NCBI GenBank assembly: GCA_003353855.1
Contig: PIVS01000009.1
Location: 1 to 34,327, forward strand
Length of the DNA: 34,327 bases
From: Desulfobacteraceae bacterium
GTDB lineage: Bacteria; Desulfobacterota; Desulfobacteria; Desulfobacterales; Desulfobacteraceae
Direction: 5' to 3'
The notes under the pieces were generated by a model. It saw nothing but the letters and a program-made list of their open reading frames with translations. It made no database searches and was not told where the DNA came from. The position numbers were made by a program, and so were the translations under genes. The stretch's first letter is position 1, and each line of letters opens with the position of its first letter. Positions 8,558 to 16,246 of this stretch are shown here, in pieces.

Positions 8558-8604
8558 AATATTTAATAAATTTCATCATTTTAGAAATTTTCGAATATGT
8601 TATA

Positions 8605-8970
8605 ATGCCAAACCATATTCATATGATTTGCCCTGGAAGGGATAACCCGGTCAGCAATATTTTGAGGGAATTTAAATCATTTACATCGAAGGAACTTTAT
8701 AATACAATCAAGAACAATTCAGGAGAAAGTCGCCGGAAGTGGATGATTTCATCATTTAATGAAAACGGTAAGAAAAATAACCTGAATCGGGATTTCCAGG
8801 TATGGCAAAATTTTAATAGCCCGACAATGTTAACTTCAAATCATATCATTGATCAAAAAGTAAATTACATCAAAAAAAATCCGGTGAAAGCGGGATTTGT
8901 TTCTAAGCCAGAAGATTATTTGCACAGTAGTGCACATCCCGATAACCAGTTACAATTATCTTTACTTTAA
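8605..8970 (+). pseudogene. REP-associated tyrosine transposase (RAYT/Y1_Tnp), N-terminally truncated
   Basis: MPNHIHMI (HUH motif), KSFTSKELYN, VWQNFNSPTMLTSNHIIDQKVNYIKKNPVKAGFVSKPEDYLHSSA. The frame just upstream reads LEIFEYVIMPNHIH and the expected N-terminal region is absent. Confidence 0.75.
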
Positions 8971-8983
8971 GCGGGACGCTTAA
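8967..8983. other. Perfect hairpin overlapping the RAYT stop codon (terminator or REP-like)
   Basis: TTAAGCG-GGA-CGCTTAA, 7-bp stem. Confidence 0.45.
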
Positions 8984-9197
8984 GGCCGTTACTTAGTTCT
9001 TCAAGTGGGCGGGAGCAGTATTTGGGAATGCCCTTCAAACAAACTTGATGGTTCAGAAAAATGCCTGGAATAAATTGAGTTTTCCGCTTAATACTGTAAA
9101 TTTCGTTTATTATCCCGCAATTTGCAGTTTTATGTTACAAACAAGAGCGTTATTCCGATTACGCTTGCATACTATGTTTATTATGCAGATATTTATA

Positions 9198-9216
9198 GCT
9201 TAACAATATGTTATGC
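9198..9216 (+). other. attC right-half-like sequence / cassette start boundary
   Basis: GCTTAAC (L'-like), AATAT, GTTATGC (R'-like) resembles the right half of known attC sites (GCTTAAC-TCAAGC-GTTAGAT). No convincing left half found. Confidence 0.45.
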
Positions 9217-9250
9217 AGAAACAAAACATTAAACATAAGAAGGATTGATC

Positions 9251-9643
9251 ATGTTAAAAAGGGAATACGTAAGGGAATTATTTGAGAATCTAAAGACTGA
9301 CTCTTCTAAATTTTTTGACAAAGTTTCTGAAAATGTGCACTGGACTGTCATGGGAACTCATCCCCTGGCGGGGGAATATTTTAGTAAAGAGACTTTTATA
9401 AATAGTACTTTTAGGAGATTGAGCAAAATACTGAAAGAGGGAGCGCTTCTGGAAGTGAAAAATATTTTTTTAGATGAAAAGCATGCCATTGTGGAAATGA
9501 AATCAATTTCTACGGCAAACAATGGTAAGCCTTTTACTAATACATATTGTTGGATTGTGAAATTCGACAGCAAAATAATTACAGAAGTTACTGCATACGT
9601 TGATTCGGCAATTGTGCAACAAGTTGTTGACGAAAATGAATGA
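9251..9643 (+). CDS. SnoaL/NTF2-like protein, probable integron cassette ORF
   Basis: About 130 aa with small ketosteroid-isomerase-like pattern (VRELFENLKTDSSKFFDKVSENVHWTVMGTHPLAGEYFSKETF). ATG at 9251 preceded by AGAAGGA; the ORF-track start at 9245 is a TTG. Confidence 0.65.
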   Translation: MLKREYVRELFENLKTDSSKFFDKVSENVHWTVMGTHPLAGEYFSKETFINSTFRRLSKILKEGALLEVKNIFLDEKHAIVEMKSISTANNGKPFTNTYCWIVKFDSKIITEVTAYVDSAIVQQVVDENE

Positions 9644-9654
9644 ATAAATTACTC

Positions 9655-9715
9655 GTATAACTAGTCATTGCACTGAACTGGCTGAACGCCAGTCGGTGAA
9701 TTCAATCGTTGGGAT
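9655..9715 (+). other. Integron attC recombination site
   Basis: R'' GTATAAC (9655-9661), 5-nt spacer TAGTC, L'' ATTGCACT with bulged G9670, central stem GAACTGGC/GCCAGTC with bulged A9676 and loop TGAAC, L' GGTGAAT (9695-9701), 6-nt spacer TCAATC, R' GTTGGGAT (9708-9715). Confidence 0.82.
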
Positions 9716-9744
9716 GCATAAGAAGAAATCAGAGGAGATCTAAT

Positions 9745-10581
9745 ATGCCAGAAGATAAATTCGGAGAAGATATCAACAGTGAACTCTTTACACAATGGGT
9801 TAAAGTTCTAGACACACAAGTAAAGTTGTTTTCTCCCAAAGAAGTCGCAATATTTGAACGCTTCGGCTTGGGCAATAACATCCATTGCTTACTCGACATT
9901 GGTTGTGGCGTTGGGGCATACACCCAAACACTTCGTAAAAGATACCCTGCAATGAAAGCCATTTGCACTGATATCAATGCCCAGTTTCTAACTGAATTCA
10001 AAAAACGCCTTGAAAACGATCCTGATCCATCCATTGAAATCCATCAATGGAACACGCTCGAAGAACCATCACCTGTGCCATTAAAATCGTGTAACGCAGC
10101 TGTTTTGAGGCTCATGCTTACTTTCTTCAATAACCCTTATGATGTCCTCAAAGTACTCAAAGAACAACTCTCTCCCGGCACACTGCTCTTCATTGTCGAA
10201 GAAGAAGACCGTTTGGCTTTCATCGAACCTGGTTTGCAGGCCTTTGACAAAATATTGGAAATCTGGAGAGCCGTACGCAAAGAATTAGATATTCCAAGCT
10301 TAGGGCGTCACATGCCAAACCTTATCAAGCAAGCTGGTCTTGAAGTTATTCATTCAGAACTTGTCGCACATTCGTCCTATGACGTCGGCCCTGCCGACTT
10401 ATTAGAATACTACATCACAACCCTGCGTTTGACACATCACTACATACCCAATTATGCCAGCCTGAAAGAAATAGAAGAAATCGAACAATCCCTCAGAAAC
10501 CATCTTGCCGAATTTGGTAAAGGATGCTTCTTTATCTATCCTCAAATCCTGACTATCGCGAGAGTCCCGGACGCACCCTGA
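9745..10581 (+). CDS. Class I SAM-dependent methyltransferase
   Basis: CLLDIGCGVGAYTQTLRKRYPAMKAICTDIN motif I and following. ATG at 9745 preceded by AGAGGAGATCTAAT. Confidence 0.8.
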   Translation: MPEDKFGEDINSELFTQWVKVLDTQVKLFSPKEVAIFERFGLGNNIHCLLDIGCGVGAYTQTLRKRYPAMKAICTDINAQFLTEFKKRLENDPDPSIEIHQWNTLEEPSPVPLKSCNAAVLRLMLTFFNNPYDVLKVLKEQLSPGTLLFIVEEEDRLAFIEPGLQAFDKILEIWRAVRKELDIPSLGRHMPNLIKQAGLEVIHSELVAHSSYDVGPADLLEYYITTLRLTHHYIPNYASLKEIEEIEQSLRNHLAEFGKGCFFIYPQILTIARVPDAP

Positions 10582-10664
10582 CAAAAAAATATAGCCGACA
10601 GCTTAACTGTAATAGGTCAATTGCTTTTCTTTGTTCGTCTTGCTCCTTTATTTGCTTATGGATT

Positions 10665-11615
10665 TTATTTGGGAAAAATATTATCCAATTTTCTCAACAC
10701 GTCCGTAGACAGATCCAGGGAGAGGGCTTTAGCATTTTCCTGAACTTGCAGTGAATTCTTTGCCCCCACCAGGGTATAGATAAAGGAATGCCTCAGCGTC
10801 CAGGCAATAGCAAGTTGCGCACTGGTCACTCCGATTTTTTCAGCAATGGACCCAAGTCGGTTTGCCTTTTGGATATTGCCTTCAAAGTTGCCTGGGGAAA
10901 AGTAATTATTTGTAGGACTGTTCCCGCGCCTTCGCCAATCCTCGGAGCTGAATTCTTTTGATTGATATTTTCCACTTAACAAGCCGTAGGCCAATGTACC
11001 GTAGGATAAAAATTGTGTGTGTTCCTCCTTAAGATAATCGAAGAATTCCCCCTCGTATTCCCTGGAAAGCAGATTGTACTGGCCTTGAACAGCATCCAGG
11101 GGGCTGTCCCCTTCGATTTCCTTGATCCCGGCCAGGCTAAAATTGCTTACCCCGACAAAGCGTATTTTTCCCTGTTCTTTTAAATGATTCAAACTATCCA
11201 TGGTTTCTTGAACAGGCGTTACAGGATCCGGCCAATGAACCTGGTACAGATCGATATAATCGGTTCTCAGCCGGCGCAAGCTCCCTTCTACTTCCTTAAG
11301 CAGGGCTTTCCCCGATGTGTTTCGAATCATGGTCCTGGTACCGGAAGATGTTGTTTTCCAACTCATTCCAAACTTTGTGGCGATAAAAACATGGTCCCGG
11401 TCCCGGGATTTTAAAAATCGGCCGATGAGTTTTTCCGAATGGCCGTTGCCATAAACCGGTGCTGTGTCAATAAGACGAATACCCAGATGATAGGCGGTCT
11501 CCAATGCTTCAAGGGAATTGGAGTCGGACACTCCAGTGGTAAATTGACCGCCGATGGCCCAACCACCGAAGGCGATCCTTTTACAATTATGCCCGCTGAC
11601 CGTTATACCGAACAT
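10665..11615 (-). CDS. Aldo/keto reductase
   Basis: AFGGWAIGGQ, GIRLIDTAPVYGNGHSEKLIG, DYIDLYQVHWPDP, IRFVGVSNF. Start set at MFGITVSGHNCKRIAFGGW (11615); the ORF extends to 11714. Confidence 0.88.
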   Translation of the reverse strand: MFGITVSGHNCKRIAFGGWAIGGQFTTGVSDSNSLEALETAYHLGIRLIDTAPVYGNGHSEKLIGRFLKSRDRDHVFIATKFGMSWKTTSSGTRTMIRNTSGKALLKEVEGSLRRLRTDYIDLYQVHWPDPVTPVQETMDSLNHLKEQGKIRFVGVSNFSLAGIKEIEGDSPLDAVQGQYNLLSREYEGEFFDYLKEEHTQFLSYGTLAYGLLSGKYQSKEFSSEDWRRRGNSPTNNYFSPGNFEGNIQKANRLGSIAEKIGVTSAQLAIAWTLRHSFIYTLVGAKNSLQVQENAKALSLDLSTDVLRKLDNIFPK

Positions 11616-11653
11616 TTCAGCATGCCCCTTCATAAAAGTCCTGGATACACATG

Positions 11654-11830
11654 TCAGCCAATCGACTGAATATGTGGGTGGCTCCTCCTTGATATGGCTG
11701 AGCCGGGGGAACATAGGAAGCCGTCTGTATTGAGACCGGATTCGGACAAGACCTTTATCCAGGTATTAAAATTGATTTTCTCAGAGTCTATTAAGACTCC
11801 GTCACAGTCGAATAACAGGGTTGTCAGCAC
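11654..11830 (-). pseudogene. N-terminal fragment of a HAD-superfamily (beta-phosphoglucomutase-like) phosphatase
   Basis: GTG start at 11830: LTTLLFDCDGVLIDSEKINFNTWIKVLSESGLNTDGF, then unrelated sequence to a TGA. Starts about 7 nt after the GT8 stop. Confidence 0.65.
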
Positions 11831-11837
11831 AGAATTA

Positions 11838-12653
11838 TTATCCTTGATTTACAGGAACAGGATTCGGTAGATTCTCAATGAAGCCCGTGGGGATTTCTCC
11901 TTTCTCGAAGAAGAGAGACCAGAGCTCAATGAGGTCTTTGAACAGCTCTTTTTTTTCATGAAACAGATCCCATGGCTTTTCATACTGAAAATGAATGATC
12001 TTAAGATTATTCCATACCCAGATTTCCGGAAGATTCATATACAGGTATTGCAAGGCATTGTAGATATAAGGAAGACCATGCCAATCCGGAAAATAGGTCT
12101 GAAGAAAGGTTTGGTCGGTCCTCTTGTAAAAGGAATCCGGATGATTCAAATTTTCGAGCATATTCTCATAAATTTTCCTTTCCGGCTTGAACACGAAAAC
12201 ACCGGCATTCATTCGATTGAGATCTTCCACGGCAGCATATAGATTGGGTGCCGCAGAAAAGACCGGAAACTTAAACAGGAGATCGGGATTCTTCAAGACC
12301 AGCGTATCCGTATCCAAAAAAACCATTTTATCGAATTCTTCAAGATTCCATATTTCGATTTTCGAAAAATTCTCCAGGGTATTGTGAAATGAGGGCTTGC
12401 TCCCCAGGAAAGGATTTTTATGAATGCTTTCGGTACAGTGGCGCTTCTGAAAATCCCCCGACAGCCTTGGCGGCGTAAGGAGGATAGTTCTTGCTCCGTG
12501 TCGTTGGATATCGTTGATTGCCGTGACATTATCCGTAAAACCCACCAAAAGTTGATATTCGGATTGAACAAAACGAAGCGATCGATATAGAGCGATTACA
12601 CCGGGCACATATTCATTATTCGTTACCACTGTAATATAAGCTTTCATCTGCAC
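11838..12653 (-). CDS. Glycosyltransferase family 8 (glycogenin-like)
   Basis: AYITVVTNNEYVPGVIALYRSLR...MVFLDTDTLVLKNPDLLF (DxD) ...MNAGVFVFKP...DQTFLQTYF...YIYNALQYLY. Confidence 0.88.
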   Translation of the reverse strand: MQMKAYITVVTNNEYVPGVIALYRSLRFVQSEYQLLVGFTDNVTAINDIQRHGARTILLTPPRLSGDFQKRHCTESIHKNPFLGSKPSFHNTLENFSKIEIWNLEEFDKMVFLDTDTLVLKNPDLLFKFPVFSAAPNLYAAVEDLNRMNAGVFVFKPERKIYENMLENLNHPDSFYKRTDQTFLQTYFPDWHGLPYIYNALQYLYMNLPEIWVWNNLKIIHFQYEKPWDLFHEKKELFKDLIELWSLFFEKGEIPTGFIENLPNPVPVNQG

Positions 12654-12677
12654 TCCTTATTGTAAATCGATGGAAAG

Positions 12678-14297
12678 TCAATCGGTTGCTTTCACCGTCC
12701 CAAAGGCTCTATGATAAATCACGGGTGATCCGGTTTTAATGATCGTTTTGGACGATAGTTTTGCTTTGGCGATAATATTGGCCTTTGAATGAATAACGCA
12801 ATCTCTTCCGATATGGGTAAAATCGTTGATATACTCACCCGCAACTCCACCGGCCAGCATATGACCCGTGATCCTGACATTATCGTTGATAAGTGACCGA
12901 GCTCCGATGCTTACAAGATCCCAGTCGTTAATAACCTGTGTGTTGATGATGGCATCTTTCCCGATGCTGGCACCCAGAAGCCTGAAAATCTGATTCAAAA
13001 CCATAGTCCCTTTCCATTCTGCAAAGATATAGGACTGGCACATCCAGGTGTAGGGAATAAAAAATATATAATCTTTTTGTATGCCGGGATCCATTAGGGA
13101 GTTTTTACGAGGCCTGAATTTGAATTTTACAAGCCATTTTACAAGGATTAATTGAAATAAATAGGTGAACTTTGCAGTCCAGAAACCGATCACAAACGAC
13201 AATAGAAAGGGCATTTCCATACTGGCTCTCGTGAGTTGAACGGCGCTTAAGGTAAGAAAAAGAGTAAGGGAAAAGCACAGAACACGAAGCAGATGGAACA
13301 AAAAAAGCTTTAATTTGCTATTATGAAAAGCCGACTTCTTTTGAACTTCACGTTTGACAGCAGACCTGCCGTTGTAAAGGGAACCTTCCCGGATACTATA
13401 CTGCGGAGGGACGTATACAAATGGATAGGTGCCTGCGTCTTTCTCAATTTTAACGCCCCGGTCGATAAACGCCTCCAGGGAGATGAAACTGCCATGACCC
13501 ATGACAATGGGTTGATGCTGGATGTTTCCCTGTCTATCTTGAAAGCTTGTGTTTAATTGACATGTGCTGAAAAAGACCCCATCGCCGATGGTAACCCAAT
13601 CGACATGATGGATCAGATTGGTACCCGGTGTAATGGCACAATTTTTTCCCATTTTCAGTCCGCAGCATTTTAACCAAAAATAATAAATTTCACTGGCCCC
13701 GAATTGGATTAGCAGGTTGTCGGAGATGGAGAGAAGCTTGCTCACAAGATTTTTTTTAATATCGTAAAAATGATTCTTCGCGTATTTAACCTGCTTGGGT
13801 GTGAGCAGCCTTTTCAACACGGTGGTCAGCAAGGGAATGGTTATGAGGCTGATTGCGATACTCAAGAAGATCCTGCCGGTGTTCTCCACGGCAAAGGGCA
13901 TTAAGTATAGAATGAGATCACTTAAAAAAACAGCCAAATAAATAGCAAAAAGGAGAATATAGGGAACCAGAACAAACGCTGTTAAAAGGGATGAAATGAC
14001 AGACAGGAAGCGGCGAAAGGAGGAGATAGCCTCGAAAGGAGGATTGGAATCCTGCACGGCTTGGGTATGTAAAGGATGTAAAACACAATCGCCGGGTAAT
14101 CTTTGCCCCTGGGTCAGCAGGGAGTTGTTTCTCAAGGTTGAATTCGATTCGATTGTAATGGGTTGAATGACGAGGCCTTCATGGGTCAATTGTGATGGCT
14201 GGATCAAAGCGTTTTCCTCAATATGGACATTGTCATGAATCGTAATGCAGTCAAAATCATCCAGGGAAAGACTTTGTATGTCCACATTCTTACCCAT
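12678..14297 (-). CDS. Pls-like/NRPS terminal-domain protein (TM helices plus left-handed beta-helix repeats), continuation of the upstream ORF
   Basis: Hexapeptide-like repeats (GKNCAITPGTNLIHHVDWVTIGDGVFF; GASIGKDAIINTQVINDWDLVSIGARSLI) alternating with TM segments. Overlaps the upstream ORF end by 8 bp. Confidence 0.75.
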   Translation of the reverse strand: MGKNVDIQSLSLDDFDCITIHDNVHIEENALIQPSQLTHEGLVIQPITIESNSTLRNNSLLTQGQRLPGDCVLHPLHTQAVQDSNPPFEAISSFRRFLSVISSLLTAFVLVPYILLFAIYLAVFLSDLILYLMPFAVENTGRIFLSIAISLITIPLLTTVLKRLLTPKQVKYAKNHFYDIKKNLVSKLLSISDNLLIQFGASEIYYFWLKCCGLKMGKNCAITPGTNLIHHVDWVTIGDGVFFSTCQLNTSFQDRQGNIQHQPIVMGHGSFISLEAFIDRGVKIEKDAGTYPFVYVPPQYSIREGSLYNGRSAVKREVQKKSAFHNSKLKLFLFHLLRVLCFSLTLFLTLSAVQLTRASMEMPFLLSFVIGFWTAKFTYLFQLILVKWLVKFKFRPRKNSLMDPGIQKDYIFFIPYTWMCQSYIFAEWKGTMVLNQIFRLLGASIGKDAIINTQVINDWDLVSIGARSLINDNVRITGHMLAGGVAGEYINDFTHIGRDCVIHSKANIIAKAKLSSKTIIKTGSPVIYHRAFGTVKATD

Positions 14298-16245
14298 CTT
14301 GACCCCTAAACACCAGCCCTTTCAAGGTTGTACTTGTTTTCGTTTTTTTCAGAAGAATAAAGAAGGGCCAACAATTGATGTGAAGAAAGTCGAATAGGCG
14401 TGACACACTCCACCATCGATAATAATAGAGCCCGAAAATAGGATAGACCCCGGGCCGGAAGCGACCAATAATAATCCATTTGAGCAGGATTGCCAAAGAA
14501 AGCAACAAAAGAAACGAACCCATTGCGTAAAAGGGCATAAGAAACAGGTTGAGCCCATGGCCTAGCCGAATCGAAATATGCTGGAACAATTGCAGAACAG
14601 GAAACAGCGATCCTGCAATCAACAAGGGCAGAAATAAAATGAAACCGATTTGGTAGAAGCTGCCCAGAATTTGGGAAAAATATGTTGATCTAAAATAGGG
14701 TGGGCCGGTGCCTATCCTATCTTCCCTGTCACTTTCCTGGACGGGATCAGGCTTGTCGCTTAAGTTACGAGCCTTGGCCCGCAGTTGATCAAAGAGCTCG
14801 GCCATATTTTTTATCGTTGGATCAGAGAGAAAGGAATGAAAATGTTCGGGCTCATATTCCGGCAGATGAAAATGTTCCGACAGGGTTGCCACGATATCTG
14901 CCAGCTCCAGGGAATCACCCCCCAAGGCAGAGAAGTGATCCTCGCCTTGGTGTACTTCAATATTTAATATCTCTTTCCAGCATTTGTATACAACACGCTC
15001 GGTTTCGGTTGCAGGGGAGAAGGGTCTTTTTTGATCCGGCAAAAACAATTGGGGATCCAATTTTTCGCATCGTTTCCTGATCTCTCCCCGACGTATCTTG
15101 GAGAGCCCTGTCATGGGGAAGTCCTCCAGAAAACATACCTTCTGGATTCTCATATACATGGGAATATCGGGAAATCCATTCAAGATACTCTTTTCAATCT
15201 GCTCCTTCACTTTTTTTGTATTTTTCTTCTCCTGCCCTATGCGAGCAAGGTCCAGGGCGGCACCACCGCAACTTATTTTTTCTAATTTACCGCCGAATTT
15301 TTTTTGAACGCCGGAAAAGAGATAACGGTTTATATTGATTCGTGTGGCCCTGTGAATTTGATGGCCAAGGGAGGCCAGTCCCAGGATTGCCCAACGTTTC
15401 AGGAAGAAAAGATCATTTATTTTGGCATTGATGCCACTGTGGAAGAGATATAAGATGCGGGGCACGAGGCAAACAACCGTGGGTTTGGATTGTTGAAGCG
15501 TTTCTGTAATGCTTGCAGCATCGATTTTTTCAACAAAGGTGTTGGTCATGCCGGCAATTAAGGGTACAAGGATGGAAGAAATAAAAGGATAGATGTGGTG
15601 TATGGGCAGGACGGTGACGATGGAGTCCTTTTGGTTGACCTGAAAGGTTTTTTGTATCTGAATGAGATGCTCCAGCATGGATGACTCGGAATGCATGATG
15701 GCTTTATATCCGGCAGTGGTCCCGGAACTAAAGAGAATTGCACCCAGGGAAGTGTCAGGATCCTGGGTTTCGGGAAAACCGGGGTCAACAGCCTGGGAAA
15801 AACCATCGATCACCTTGAAACCATCGTTCAGGTTAAAAGCGGGTCTTTGCAAAAATTCTGAACAGGGCAGTTTCTTTATGTTCTGTTCGGACAGGAAGGC
15901 GGCACGCACATCACTTTTTGCAATCAAATGCATCAGGTCTGCCGGCATAAGTCCTGGATCCAATAAAACAGGGGTGCAGCGGTTTATCAGAAGGCCCAGA
16001 TAAGCGGCAACAGCCTCGGGGCGGCCCTCGGAAAGAATGGCCACGCGATCACCCTGCCGAAGGTTTTTTTGTCCCAGGGTATCTGCCAAGGCAAGGGATG
16101 TTTTTATCAGACCCCTGAACGTATACTCAATTTGAGTACTATTTTCTTCCATGTGAAGACAGATTTTATCCGGATACCTTCTACTGGTCGATTCGATATA
16201 AGAAAAGAGAGGGGACTGCTGTGAATTTATATTTTTCCTGATCAT
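14290..16245 (-). CDS. AMP-binding (shortened) - peptidyl carrier - membrane protein, N-terminal half of a Pls-like synthetase
   Basis: ILFSSGTTAGYKAIMH (A3-like), ISCGGAALD, C-terminal DFPMTGLSKIRRGEIRKR, carrier FSALGGDSLELADIV, then TM helices and YYYRWWSVSRLFDF. Starts 1 nt after the upstream stop. Confidence 0.75.
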   Translation of the reverse strand: MIRKNINSQQSPLFSYIESTSRRYPDKICLHMEENSTQIEYTFRGLIKTSLALADTLGQKNLRQGDRVAILSEGRPEAVAAYLGLLINRCTPVLLDPGLMPADLMHLIAKSDVRAAFLSEQNIKKLPCSEFLQRPAFNLNDGFKVIDGFSQAVDPGFPETQDPDTSLGAILFSSGTTAGYKAIMHSESSMLEHLIQIQKTFQVNQKDSIVTVLPIHHIYPFISSILVPLIAGMTNTFVEKIDAASITETLQQSKPTVVCLVPRILYLFHSGINAKINDLFFLKRWAILGLASLGHQIHRATRININRYLFSGVQKKFGGKLEKISCGGAALDLARIGQEKKNTKKVKEQIEKSILNGFPDIPMYMRIQKVCFLEDFPMTGLSKIRRGEIRKRCEKLDPQLFLPDQKRPFSPATETERVVYKCWKEILNIEVHQGEDHFSALGGDSLELADIVATLSEHFHLPEYEPEHFHSFLSDPTIKNMAELFDQLRAKARNLSDKPDPVQESDREDRIGTGPPYFRSTYFSQILGSFYQIGFILFLPLLIAGSLFPVLQLFQHISIRLGHGLNLFLMPFYAMGSFLLLLSLAILLKWIIIGRFRPGVYPIFGLYYYRWWSVSRLFDFLHINCWPFFILLKKTKTSTTLKGLVFRGQDG

Positions 16246-16246
16246 T

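Noticed and set aside
8985-9216. A full upstream attC spanning from TTCTTCAAGTGGGCGGG to GTTATGC
   Set aside because: L''/L' pairing is partly possible, but the expected RYYYAAC R'' is absent and the span (over 200 bp) is too long for attC. Only the right-half-like boundary at 9198-9216 was kept.
10582-10620. Second attC after the methyltransferase (GCTTAACTGTAATAGGTC)
   Set aside because: It has a GCTTAAC-like element but no GTTRRRY core at the right distance and no left half; more likely chance.
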